Part shown: positions 36,990-48,035 of the stretch, in pieces
Layout of the letters: each line of letters starts with the position of its first letter
How positions within the stretch are numbered: the stretch's first letter is position 1
Assembly: GCA_015143295.1 (NCBI GenBank)
Contig: CM026564.1
Location: 12,822,416-12,886,415, forward strand
DNA: 64,000 nucleotides
Origin: Tetracentron sinense
Lineage: Eukaryota > Streptophyta > Magnoliopsida > Trochodendrales > Trochodendraceae
Direction: 5' to 3'
The notes under the pieces: generated by a model
Told to the model about the DNA's origin: nothing
Database searches by the model: none
What the model saw: only the letters and a program-made list of their open reading frames with translations
Position numbers and translations under genes: made by a program

Positions 36990-38680
36990 TCTATGTCTGT
37001 GCCGCCATATTGGAATTTTCAGAGCTTGCCGTGCCGAACACCTTTAGACAGCTGCATACTTGGCATCCGTACCACGTGGCTAGGTAACACTGGCAGCCAT
37101 ACATGGTTTTCACTATTCGCGAGTTACTATTCACAACAACTATTCTCTATTGTATCTTCTCTCTTTTCTCTATTTTTTGTTTTCTTCTTATCTTGCAAAA
37201 CCCTAATTTAACAAACCCTAGATTCCCATTAGTCATAACTGTTACAACATTCCCATTGCCACATCCTTGCTGCCCTCATTCCACACCTCCTAATCCCATC
37301 TAGCTGCTGCTGCAGGCCTATACAGGCCTTGTATTGACTGCCACAACCTTCCCATACCTGTTTCCACTTAACTACAGCCCCTACAATTTGTCCCAGCTCA
37401 ATTGCAGGCTGTCCCAGCCATTCTCTTCAGCTGCAGGTCACCCAAGCTCCACCCCTTTGCTGTCCAACATTCTGACAGTAACTAATCTTGCTATTACAGC
37501 ATCCTACTGTAGTTGCAACACAACACAGTCCATACCTAACTGCTCCAGCAACCGTAGCTCCTGCCGCAAGCCTCCAGCTTCCAGCCTATTTCTAATCACT
37601 GCCGCAGCCCTATTCTGTGTCCCTAAACCTTTCCCATCCTTATTTCCACAGTCATAAACCTGTTCCAGCCCTATTCATCTGTCCTTAACCTATCCCAGCC
37701 CTAGTCCCCTCTCCCTAATAGTCCCTACGCCTACCCTATTGCAGCCACACATCATTCCCTATATTCCAACCTGAAACAGTAATACCCTAAACCCTAACTC
37801 AATCTCAAACCTTAAAACAACAACCTCACATCAACTCTAACCCTAGATTTTGAAAGTTATTTTATTATTGCTGCTGGTTTGTATTATTCAATTCAATAGG
37901 GCTTGAAAACAAACCTCACATGCATGTTTCAACTTATAACCTTTGTTGAGCTTTAACTTAGTTTCTTGAATTCCTCAATTGAACATGAAAATTTTGTGGA
38001 GCTCACATGCATGTTTCAACCTATAACCATTGTTGAGCTTAACTTGGTTTCTTGAATTCCTCAATTGAACATGGAAATCACATTGGTTAATGACCTAAAT
38101 CCCTAAGCTAGTGGAAGTTGTCACTTCCATTACGATCACCTGGTCAAATTTGAAGTTCATTATTGCGGGATTGTGACTTAACCTAGGATTTTACTAATTC
38201 CCTATTGACTTTCTTTATTGTAATTGTGGAATCTGGGAAGTTTATTGTTTTCCTTTATGCTGCAATTAATTTTCTGATCTCCAAATTGCATCATCCTAGG
38301 TTAGCTTGCATTGTCCTGCATCATTGACTTGTTGATCAATTAGCTGTTAGTTGCGAATTCAGCTGTTGGAAGAATTAAATCTCACTGCTTTACATTGTCC
38401 CCAACGATACTCATCAAATTACCCAACCTACAATTGGAAACCTGTCTTGTCATGTGTTGGCAGTTTGAACGTATTGATTTGACCCCATAAGTGGGACCAC
38501 CACCCAATAGCATGTTGTCATACTGCGAGTTGTCTCATGCCATAAATAAACCCGGACACTCAAGAAATCCGTTGGACAGGTGGATTCTCGATTCCCACAC
38601 GTCTCTAATTTCCGGAGTTTTAGCACCGATTAGCCAAGGACTAGAGAAATTTTCTAGTTATGAATCGGGTATAGAGCCAA
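36990..38680. other. Unassigned, CT-rich, with an 85-bp duplication
   Basis: 37290-37850 is rich in CCAGCCCTA-like words and low in complexity. It looks like an LTR leader but has no provable ends. 37917-38080 is a tandem duplication of about 80 bp (CTCACATGCATGTTTCAAC at about 37915 and 38003). The open frames here show no protein signature. Confidence 0.4.
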
Positions 38681-38686
38681 TGGGCG

Positions 38687-39790
38687 ATGCTTGGTTACAA
38701 TTTCGAATCCGTTATTAAAAGTTCGTAGTTCTATTTGGATCGATAGATCGAGGGCACTCTTCTTGTCATTCTCAGATTGATTGGTTTGAGGATTCAGACG
38801 ATGCTGAGCACTGGAAATTTTCAAAGATGCGCCTAAACACTTCCATATCGTCCTCCAAAAATGATTGATAAACTTCGTATGATAGTCCTCGGTAACTCAT
38901 GTTGCTACACAAACTCACTGAAATAAAGGGAATCCACATGTGTCGCATCCGTAGATTGTCAGTAAGTAATAAAGAGAGCCATTTTTGAGAAATGTCCACC
39001 AAAACAAATATAAAATAGTACCTGGCCACGTTCTTCAACAATCCTAGAACGAAATCCATACTGATGTCTTCCCTAGGTTGACTGGCAATGGAGCTTACAA
39101 CCAAATGTTTTGTAATCAACCCTTGGAGGTCTTGCATACGTCGATCGATGATACCATGAACCCCATGTTCTATAATCAACCCTTAGAGGTCTTGCATACG
39201 TCGGTCGATGATAATATGAACATCTTGTGCATTTCGGTCAGGCGTTGCTTGGTTACAATTTTGAATCCGTTATTATATGTTCGTAGTTTTGTCTGGATCG
39301 ATAGACAGAGGGTGCTCTTCCTGTCATTCTGAGATTGATTGGTTTGAGGATTCAGACGATGCTAAGCATTGGAAATTTATAAAGATGTGCCTAAACACTT
39401 CCATATCGTCTTCCAAAAATGACTAATAAACTTCGTACGATAGTCCTCGGTAACTCGTGTAGTTGCACAAACTCACTGAAATAAAGGGAATCCACATGTG
39501 TCGCATCCATAGACCGTCAGTAAGTAATAAAGAGAGCCATTTTCGAGAAACGTCCACCAAAACAAATATAAAATAGTACCTGGCCATGTTCTTCAACAAT
39601 CCTAGAACGAAATCCATACTCATGTCTTCCCTAGGTTGCGGCTATGGAGTTTACAACCACGTGTTCTGTGATCAACCCTTGGAGGTCTTGCATACGTCGG
39701 TCGATGATACCATGAACCCCATGTTCTGTGATCAACCCTTGGAGGTCTTGCATACGTCGGTTGATGATACTATGAACATCTTCTGCATTT
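38687..39790. repeat. Tandem duplication of ~555 bp in Gypsy pol
   Basis: 38687-39241 and 39242-39790 are near-copies (CTTGGTTACAATTT, GATTGATTGGTTTGAGG and ATAAAGGGAATCCACATGTG recur in order). Inside each is a further ~63-bp duplication around GGAGGTCTTGCATACGTCG. On the minus strand each copy encodes the same integrase fragment. Confidence 0.75.
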
Positions 39791-42560
39791 CGGTCAATAT
39801 TAATAATCCTTCACTAGTGAGAAGTTCTTATCCCTACCAAAATGTCCTCCTAGTTCAAGTTCACCACTGTGTAACTCCATAACAACCCTATAGCGAAGTG
39901 AGCTATTGGAGGTGCACAATGTACTCCCTTAAACTAGGAATCCATCATAAAGAAAATACCCACCTGAAAGATCTCCACCTTGTGTCCACATATTCCATGT
40001 GTTGTTGAAGTTGGTGTCTTTGGCATACTGGTCCTTGACATTGTCAAGACCCACTTCCTCGAAAGGCATTGTAGTGAGGATGAGCTGGAAATGACTCATG
40101 TGTCTGATATGCGGTTTTTGACACCTACATTATGTTGTAAAACGAAGTTGTATTTTTGTAGAAACTGGCATGCTGAGAATTTAGCTTCTTCTAGAATGAA
40201 GGGTATTTGAGGCCCTTATGATCCAAGAATAAGATAAACTCTTTGTACGAGGTAATGCCTCCAGTGTTGCAGAACCTGACTGAATAAAATATCATGTCAT
40301 AAGTGGGATATCTCTTCCTTCCAAGGTTTAAAAAAACGGTTTCGGACACCGTAACGGACACGGCCGAAACCTTTACGTAATACCGTTACGTAACGGTTTC
40401 GGCCTTCACTTCTTTTTTTCCTTTTTTGCTTAAAAAAAATCCAAAAAATTTCAATAAATAGAAAAAAATAAAAAACATATAATAAATGAGTAACAAGATA
40501 CTTTTAAAGTCAATATGAAGCTCAAAATTTAGAAATAAGGAAATTAGATGGGTCGAGAGTTGAAACATACCCGAAATAAAGAACCTGCTTTGGATTCCTT
40601 CAAATCTATGAATTAAACCCCCAATTAAGTTGTTAATCAACAAAAAACAAAATGATTTTAGGGAAAAAAATGTATTAAGAATAGGTAGAGAAGAAGACAG
40701 GAAGCAAAGATAAGGTTTTAGAATGAGTTTAGGAATTTTCGGAACCCAGTCCTACGACCGAAACCTATACGTATTGGGCGTAACGCCCGTTATGTAACGG
40801 TTTCAGGCGTTACTGTTTTGTTTTGGGATAAATGGGTAAAGGTACGGTATCGGGTATTGGAGACCACCGAAACCTTTACGTAACGGGCTTTACGTAACAG
40901 TTTCGGCGATTTTTTAAACCATGCTTCCTTCACACAACTTTTTTGCTGATATGGGCTACTGGACAACCCTCCTGGTTTAACACTCCACCTATGCCGATTT
41001 TATTGGCATCACACTTTCACACCTGACCTCAAATACTTTCTCCAAATTCAGGAGTGTTAAAATAGGTGCCTTGGTCATTTTCTTCAACAACTGGAAAATT
41101 TCTTCGGCTTGTGTGGATTTATAGAACTATTCTGCCTTCATGCAAAATTAGTAACGGGAGAGATTATCCATTAAAATTTTTTATGAGCGCATATAAAAAG
41201 TAGCTAGGCCATGGAAACTCCTCACTTCGGTTAGTTACGAGGTGCTGGTCATTCAACAATTGTACAGACCTTTTCTTGGTCCATGCTCACTCCTTTTGAG
41301 GAAATTAAATTTCCCAAAAAGACCACATTGTCCATCAAGAACAAAGATTTTCTGTTGTTCACATATAATTTTTCCGCTCTCAGTGCAAGCCAAACTTAAT
41401 GTAGATGGTCTAGGTGTTCACGATGATCTACACTGAAAGCTAAATTATCAACAAAGCAAACCACAAAGTTCTTAATAAACGGTCAGAGTACCTGGTTTAT
41501 AAACCATAGGAAGGTGCTTGGAGCATTTTAGAGACTAAATGACATAACTATCCACTCACAGAGACTATCTCTTCTCTTGAAGGCTGTTTTCCATTCACAT
41601 CGCTCTGCTGGATTTGGATTTGATCTGCCATGTTGGTTGATTTTGGAAATATAGTTAACTCCTTGTAACATGTCCAGTAAGTCCTCCGGGTGTGGGATGG
41701 GGAATCGATACTTGATACTTGACTGTGATTTGGTTGATGGCCCTGCTATCGATGCACATCCTCCACGACCCGTCCTTTGGTGTCAATAAGCTCAAAAGCG
41801 ACAAGCAAAAGCTCAAAAGCATACATGCATTAGTACTCCCCCATTACAAAGGTAAGGGATTTTCTCACTCGTTAACACGCCTTTATTAGTAAAGTGTTTT
41901 CTTGCTCATTAGTCGGCCTTGTTTTCATTTGACTCTGTTAGATGGGGAGCTAGCATGTTCTTACTCTTTCTTATTCAAATATCAAATAATAAAAGAACAT
42001 ACACTCAGATTTGTGGAAGAGGAACTCTTCCCACCCTCTAGCGCGCACTTGCCTTTAGAAGGGAGAAACATTTTTGCTTGGAGACGTTACTGAAAGGGAT
42101 AGAGTAGAGTGAATGAGAAACATAATGACTTTTTAACCCTTGACAAAAAAAGAGGATAGGATAAATAGTTAGGGAGTAAAATGTATCCCCTATGCCACAT
42201 AATGGATGTAGACCTCCTAAAAAAAGGAACAAATTTCAAGAGAAAAATTATTTCTTCATGCTCTTCGTATTCATACAGTAATGAAGTGAATTTGGAAGCA
42301 CTAACCCAGCCCCCAGGTACTGGTGCTGAATGCCACGCATGAGAGAAAGTCCATTTGGAAGTTTTTCAGGTGACACATCACTGAATTCTATTAACAGAAG
42401 CTGCACTGGTTCAGGTACTTCGCTGTCCATGTCAACTTCTTTTGTTACTAGAGCTAATACAAGTATACAACCCCAGAAAATGCACTGTCGATCTCAAACT
42501 CGCACAAATCAGGCAAGCTTTCAGTTTTGCTTCTTTGGAGTTTTAACGTAAAATCTGGTT
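38770..42560 (-). pseudogene. Gypsy pol remnant (RT, RNase H, integrase)
   Basis: Minus-strand Ty3/Gypsy polyprotein, heavily decayed but in order. The reverse-transcriptase entry is EPVQLLLIEFSDVSPEKLPN near 42400 followed by LSLMRGIQHQ. A degenerate RT core lies at 41200-41770, with [15 protein letters not shown] and LCHLVSKMLQAPS standing where the family has its RT motifs. The RNase H end resembles EFILFLDHKGLKYPSF near 40210. Integrase zinc region DVCKTSKG.SQNTW is near 39680, then the core REDMSMDFVLGL near 39620 with a partly degenerate continuation. The integrase core is duplicated in tandem, and a MITE (40322-40923) splits the RNase H to RT interval. It is non-functional. Confidence 0.68.
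40322..40923. mobile_element. hAT-like MITE (602 bp), perfect 8-bp TSD
   Basis: Ends are CAAGGTTTAAAAAAACGG and, inverted, CATGGTTTAAAAAATCGCCG. Flanking 8-bp direct repeats are identical: CTTCCTTC at 40314-40321 and 40924-40931. Both subterminal regions carry several inverted copies of GGTTTCGG, CCGAAACC and TTACGTAA, as in binding-site arrays near hAT ends. There is no coding capacity. A fragment of the same family lies at 19633-19718. Confidence 0.82.
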
Positions 42561-42889
42561 CTTAGATGTTTCTTCATATTTACAATGGAAGTAGTCGTTT
42601 CTTTTGCTTCTCAAACCAGGATAAAGGGAGATCCAACCTCATTGAAAAGCGTGAGTAGTAAATCTAAAAGAGATCAGTTTCACTTTTCGATCATCTCGTA
42701 CTTCAAACAATTCAAATTTTAATGTCAAAATTTTCAAAAATACTTTACTTTTGTCTTTTATTTTTGCTTTCTTGCTTGTTCATCGGTGAACATCTATGTA
42801 TCCCTCTTTATTGTCCAATATGTTGAGCTTATTAACTGATTAAAAACTTTTCAAACCAATCTAGAAAAGAATCAGGATCTAACCTGCCA

Positions 42890-43440
42890 TTAAACTCGGG
42901 GATTTCAGGTCGTTTCAAAATTTATCTGCAGTCCTCTTGTTCACATCCACTTTCACTGCCATAATCCTCCCGCTCATAGATTTCACGATCTCCATAATTA
43001 CCGTGGCCACGTCCACATCTGTATCCTCTTATGAACCCACCAGCATGGTGGTTTTGATAACCGTCTCAGTTACTGCCACGATTCTGTGCTTCATGCTCAT
43101 ATTCTTGGCGCTCCAGGTCATCGGTTCGGTGAGTCGTTGAAGAACTAAAACCGTCCATCAGATGAAGTGTCAGTATCTACATTTTGGTCATGCCAATCCT
43201 GGCGTTCATCACTGGTTTGCCTTTTATGCAACTGTAAAAGTGTGGCAAACTCTAGTGAGTTGTTCCAATAGACTGTTGATGTTTCCTACGGTCCCCAATA
43301 ATCAATCCAACCTTGGAACAATATCTTCATGATTGTTATTGTTTTCTTTTGCATCTTGGCGGTATCTTTTCAACTTGAAACCTAAGTTCCCAATGTCAAA
43401 TACCTGATGATGCAAATAGAGCACCCCAAAACAGCAATTA
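42890..43440 (-). pseudogene. Gypsy gag N-terminal remnant
   Basis: The minus strand yields LLQLHKRQTSDERQDWHDQN near 43210, then shifted frames rich in Arg, Gly, Asn and Tyr (GHGNYGDREIYEREDYGSES-like). FETT.NPRV near 42910 follows, standing where the family has its TTEIPEFNG-like motif. This pattern is typical of the gag of plant Ty3/Gypsy elements and probably belongs to the pol remnant just downstream. Confidence 0.5.
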
Positions 43441-44627
43441 TTACTAAGGAAATAACGAGGGAAATAAATTGAAAATGATATCCGGTTTAAGTAGAATGGG
43501 GAGAAATCACTTCTCTGCAGTCCGCTTTATAAGAGTCTATTTTATTATTTTTTTTACCTAACACCCTCAATCAATAATGAATATTCTGGAGCAAGCGTGA
43601 CTTTTATACTACTTACATCTCAACTAAAAGTAAAGTGTCTACTGACTAGGATACCCTTACTAATATAATTGGAGTCCAACCTTAATTAAGTGGACTACCA
43701 ATTCTACCCTTAAATAGTTTACTAACCAAATTATGTCCAAAAAAACCCGAGTTACTTGAAATAAAGTTATAAAGTTGTAGGAGCACCCGAGACCCCAAAT
43801 AGAACCATGTGGTGCTCGTTGTGGTCCAATATTGCATCACATACTCTAGGATGCCCACCAAAACATCAAGTCTCAATGCTAGGTTGCTTCTTAATATAAG
43901 TTAAAGCTCACTGTTAATTAATGGAGAATACGACTTCATACTATGCACAAGTGTCATTGCTCTGTACCTATGTATCAATGATGGTTTGCTAATTCTGTAA
44001 GAGATTCGGGGCTATCAGCTTTAACCTTTAGGTCTTACTTGTTTTGATAAACTGTAAATACGCCAAGATAGTTGAATTGGTATTAATATGTTTTCTTAAT
44101 ATGGGTTTAAGTTTGAGTCCTTTAATGTCTAGTATCAGAGAAGATTGAATAAGAAATCAGACATTCTTAGCTGATAACCTTTATATCTGTTCATTTCTTT
44201 TTTGGCAAATATACTTGCTCCCTTGGGCCAGGCTTTGTTTAATCTGTCTGTGGGTCTATGCTATTTAACTAGAGATCTGATATAGTCTAATATGTTTCTT
44301 GGGTGTGCATCATATTACTACAATTAGAGGAAGTAGTGGTCAAATGGTATGTGGCATTGGTAAATCCTTCACGAGTTCATGGTGTTCTCTTTCTTACTGA
44401 ATCATATATAGTCAGTTAAATGAATTAATATGGATCTTGACAATCCCATATATTGTTTCTGGTGATACCTTCTACTCATGGTTTTCCAATCCAATTTTGT
44501 GCAAATTAATTTCCATGACACTTAGTTTGAATAATAATATCAAGCATATGTTAGTATTTCTTTTCCTAAGTTCATGTTTTTGGGAAGATCTGCTTTTATA
44601 ACTTAATTGTTGATACTTGATTTGCAG

Positions 44628-44698
44628 TAACCGGTGCTTCACGTGGTTATGCTTTTGTTGAATACGAAACTGAAAGAGAGATGCGGCGTGCATATGAG
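44628..44698 (+). CDS. SNRNP35: U11/U12-35K exon 4 (RNP1)
   Basis: The exon follows acceptor TGATTTGCAG (ends 44627) and ends ATGAG before donor GTTCTG at 44699. The incoming G from exon 3 plus TA makes Val. The peptide reads VTGASRGYAFVEYETEREMR then RAYE, with RNP1 as RGYAFVEY. It continues exon 3 without a gap, and 52+71 nt returns the frame to phase 0. The exon is isolated between a 39.6-kb intron and one of at least 19.3 kb, so it would be easy to miss. Skipping it would shift the frame because 71 is not divisible by three. Confidence 0.9.
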
Positions 44699-46589
44699 GT
44701 TCTGTGATCATCTCTGATACTAAAACATTGAACTTATTGTTCTCTTTTCTTAATCTGAAAAAAATTGCTCCTTATTGTTCATAAAATTTGATCACACTTT
44801 TCAAGTAAAAATAGAAATTGTGATGCTTGCTATCGGCCCTAGATAAACATATCTTGGTGGTAGGCATTCATTGCAGACTTATTTTTGGATGTAAAGTTTA
44901 GAATGGAATTCATGAAGTCCATGCTCTCTAATCTTCCATTGTGCTACATTTCAGTTGTCCAGATGTTGTGCTTGACTTTCAATAAGATGGAGATCCATTG
45001 AACAAGAGCTTTTGGAATAGTGGAAATCCAGGCACTAGTATCATGCAGTTCATTGGAATGTTGCGTGTAAATTTAAAACTGATCAGTGCTGGGTTTTGGG
45101 AATTTAAGGGAAAGGAAATAGAGATCATGGAAAATTGTTGTGGATTCAGAAGGAGTCAAAGGCTAACAGGGATGGATAATTGAGAATAATTAAGGAAATA
45201 GAAATCTTGGTAGGGATGGCAAAATTATAGGGTTAGGAAGAGGGTTTGGTGTGGTGATGGTAAGGAATGGTGTTCCATAGTTGCAAGGAAGCTATGTACA
45301 AGGTGGGAAGTGTGCTTCCCAGGAAGCTCACTTCCTAGGAAGCTCGTTTCCTAGATTCGCTTCTTAGGATGCTCGCTTACATCATGTCCTGTTTAGTGAT
45401 CAAATGGGCCATGTATCTAGGAAGGGATGGGATAGGCCCGAGTCTAAAGCCTGCAACATAGATCTTAAGCAAGTATCGTTAGATTGAAACCAAAGGCACC
45501 TATTTCTCCACAAATATCTCATGTAAGATAAAATTTAAGATATGGTTAGCCATACTAAAACAATGGGAATGAGATACCTATATCTCATTTCTCACTTCTC
45601 ATTTCCTAAGGATTTTTTGAGCCTTGCTTCCCGCTTCTCACTTTGGTAATTATGTGATGTTCATCTGGGCGTTGGGATTGGGTTACGAAAAGTTTGGGAA
45701 AGATATCCATGGGACATTCTGTAGTGTTGCATCAGGTATTGCATGTAAACTGTAACGACCCAAAATCCCCCCTAGGAGTTACAGAGACTTTAGATGTGAC
45801 TATCCTAACTTGGCAAACCATCCTGCAATATACAAGGCATACTAAATAGTGAACTTGAAAAATTTTCATTTAATATCAATTGTATTCCAAGTTCAAGAGT
45901 CAACTAAAGGCTACATCAAAATTAAACCTGTATATGAGATCTATCACTTGAGTTACCCACTCAAGCCTACACCAAATTCCCAAAATACATGTCACTCTCT
46001 CCCTCAAACCTCAACCATAAGGCCACATGTCGAGGCCCCTATCATCTACATGCTAATCTCCAGTAAGCTCCTGTTGCACCCTTGGTTTCGGAGCACGATC
46101 ATTTTACCTGAAAACTACCGAAATAACAATTCGGCTGAGCATTGAATACTTAGCGCATACAAACTACTAACCAACAATGTTTTAAAACATTTACATCTAT
46201 AATAACATGCTAGCATATGCATAGAATAAAGCAGTTCAAAATGGAACTAAGTAAGATTAACCATACAGTAATGAGAGTGCAGAAGTCATAATACATCAAT
46301 ACTTTTCTAATCTTAATTCAATTTCATATACATATACTCAAAATCGCATGCTTTTTGAACTTTACTTTAAAACCATACTTCATCGTTTACATCATGCATT
46401 ACTCTTTTCATTTTCCATATTCACCATGTGCATCACTCCTTACAATCATTCACACATGCACTTTCTTTCATTTTCCTTAACTAGTGCCCGGACTATGGTG
46501 GAACGGAACACACTAGCATCTTTCACTTTGAGACTTGTGAGTTCCTTATTAGTCTTATGATTTCCACGCTTCACTTACTTCATTTGGCT

Positions 46590-47385
46590 AGCACCCGAAC
46601 TATGAAGTGGATGGACATACTAGCATCTTTACTTTCATTAACTCGTTCCCGAACTATGAAATGGACGGACATATTAGCATATTTCACTTGCTTGACTAGT
46701 ACCGGAACTATGAAGTGGACGGACATATTAGCGTATTTCACTTGCTTGACTAGTATCCGAACTATGAAGTGGACGGGCATACTAGCGTCTTTACTTTCAT
46801 TAACTCGTTCCCGAACTATGAAATGGACGGACATATTAGCATATTTCACTTGCTTGACTAGTACCGGAACTATGAAGTGGACGGACATATTAGCGTATTT
46901 CACTTGCTTGACTAGTACCCGAACTATGAAGTGGACGGGCATACTAGCGTCTTTACTTTCATTAACTAGTACCTGAACTATGAAATGGACAGACATACTA
47001 ACGTATTTCACTTGCTTGACTAGTAACCGAACTATGAAATGGACGGTCATACTAGCGTATTTTACTTTCATTAACTAGTACCCGAACTATGAAATGGACG
47101 GACATGCTAGCGTATTTCACTTGCTTGACTAGTACCCGAACTATGAAATGGACGGTCATACTAGCGTCTTGACTTTCATTAACTAGTACCCGAACTATGA
47201 AATGGACGGACATACTAGCGTATTTCACTTGCTTGACTAGTACCTGAACTATGAAGTGGACGGACATACTAGCGTATTTCACTTGCTTGACTAGTACCTG
47301 AATTATGAAGTGGACGGTCGTACTTGCATCTTTACTTTCATTATCAAGTACCCAAACTATGAAATGGACGGACATACTAGCTTCT
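46590..47385. repeat. 54-bp minisatellite, about 15 copies
   Basis: The unit core is CCGAACTATGAARTGGACGG followed by ACATACTAGCGT and one of two alternative linkers (ATTTCACTTGCTTGACTAGTA or TTTACTTTCATTAACTAGTA type). 46647-46808 and 46809-46970 are the same three-unit block repeated, a higher-order structure of 162 bp. Because 54 is divisible by three, both strands stay open for over 100 codons. These repetitive frames are not genes. Confidence 0.85.
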
Positions 47386-47470
47386 TATGAGCTTATGAGA
47401 CTTATGAGCAGTTATGAGCTTTTCAGGTACCCGTACTTATGAGAAACCTCGGTCATACAAGACATATATA

Positions 47471-47555
47471 CAGTCGGTCGACCGGCCGGCCAGGAGGGGC
47501 AGTTGAGTGGCAATGGGCGGTCGACCGGGAATAGGGGCAGTCGACTGGCTATTTG
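47471..47555. repeat. GGTCGACC dyad cluster in LTR
   Basis: CGGTCGACCGGCC and two diverged copies (GGCGGTCGACCGGG, CAGTCGACTGGC) stand within 85 bp. The same cluster occurs at 54583-54830 and 30667-30850 in related LTRs. Confidence 0.6.
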
Positions 47556-47805
47556 CAAAATTTGGCCATTTTCCCCTTCTTTCCCATTTTTGATACTTTG
47601 GGTGTTTCCACTCCTTGTTGAATACCCTTAGGACCCTTGACATCCTTAATATACCTTACACAACCACAACACACCCTTAGTTTGGTTTCCACACTCTTTT
47701 CATCATTTCTTACGACCCAAAATACATAGAAGGCCATTAGGCCTTGAAAAGTACGATTCCCTGACACTATTCACCGCCTAAGGACTCGAGTTTTGGGGTT
47801 CTACA

Positions 47806-47822
47806 TCCTCCCCTCCTTATAG
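47806..47822 (-). other. Polypurine tract of the Gypsy element
   Basis: The minus strand reads CTATAAGGAGGGGAGGA directly before the LTR start TGTAGAACCCC. It is preceded by TAATTTCGAGGACAATTT, the usual sequence at the end of plant Gypsy internal regions. Confidence 0.75.
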
Positions 47823-48035
47823 AAATTGTCCTCGAAATTAGGACGCTATGCAAGCAAGCAGAGATAATTTTCCCCACATTACAATTTTCTCTATTATACA
47901 GGCTTAACACCCCTCATGACACAATGATGTCCAAATCCAGTGTCGACTAATACATTGCCTAGGCACTTGCTCACTAGAAAGGTCTTTGGGTGTTATACAT
48001 AACTAAATACTATCCTATACATCCCAACCTAGAAT

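Larger units (their letters stand above)
5005..44627 (+). other. SNRNP35: Giant intron 3 (39,623 bp)
   Basis: The intron runs from GTATTT to TTTGCAG and is phase 1. The donor does not match the U12-type consensus (RTATCC), so it is a major-class intron. It is filled with SINE, LINE, Copia, Gypsy and hAT-like insertions annotated separately. Apart from those, the stretches 5624-6900, 6960-8420 and 43441-44627 show no gene, RNA or repeat that I recognise. Confidence 0.85.
45751..47805 (-). repeat. Gypsy 3' LTR (2,055 bp)
   Basis: It is collinear with 51079-52612 and then jumps to the equivalent of about 54660-55087. It thus lacks ~2 kb present in the other LTR, with a TATA microhomology at the join (near 47470). 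It contains a 54-bp minisatellite. Confidence 0.8.

Noticed and set aside
37334-37657. 107-residue plus-strand open frame
   Set aside because: Composition (Ser, Pro, Cys, Leu) reflects the CT-rich repeat-like DNA. No domain pattern and no splice context.
37780-37830. Interstitial telomere repeat (CCCTAAACCCTAA)
   Set aside because: Only about two units occur in an already C-, T- and A-rich stretch, so this is not an array.
46557-47375. Long open frames in the 54-bp repeat on both strands
   Set aside because: They exist only because the repeat period is a multiple of three. The peptides are low-complexity repeats and the same occurs in the second array.
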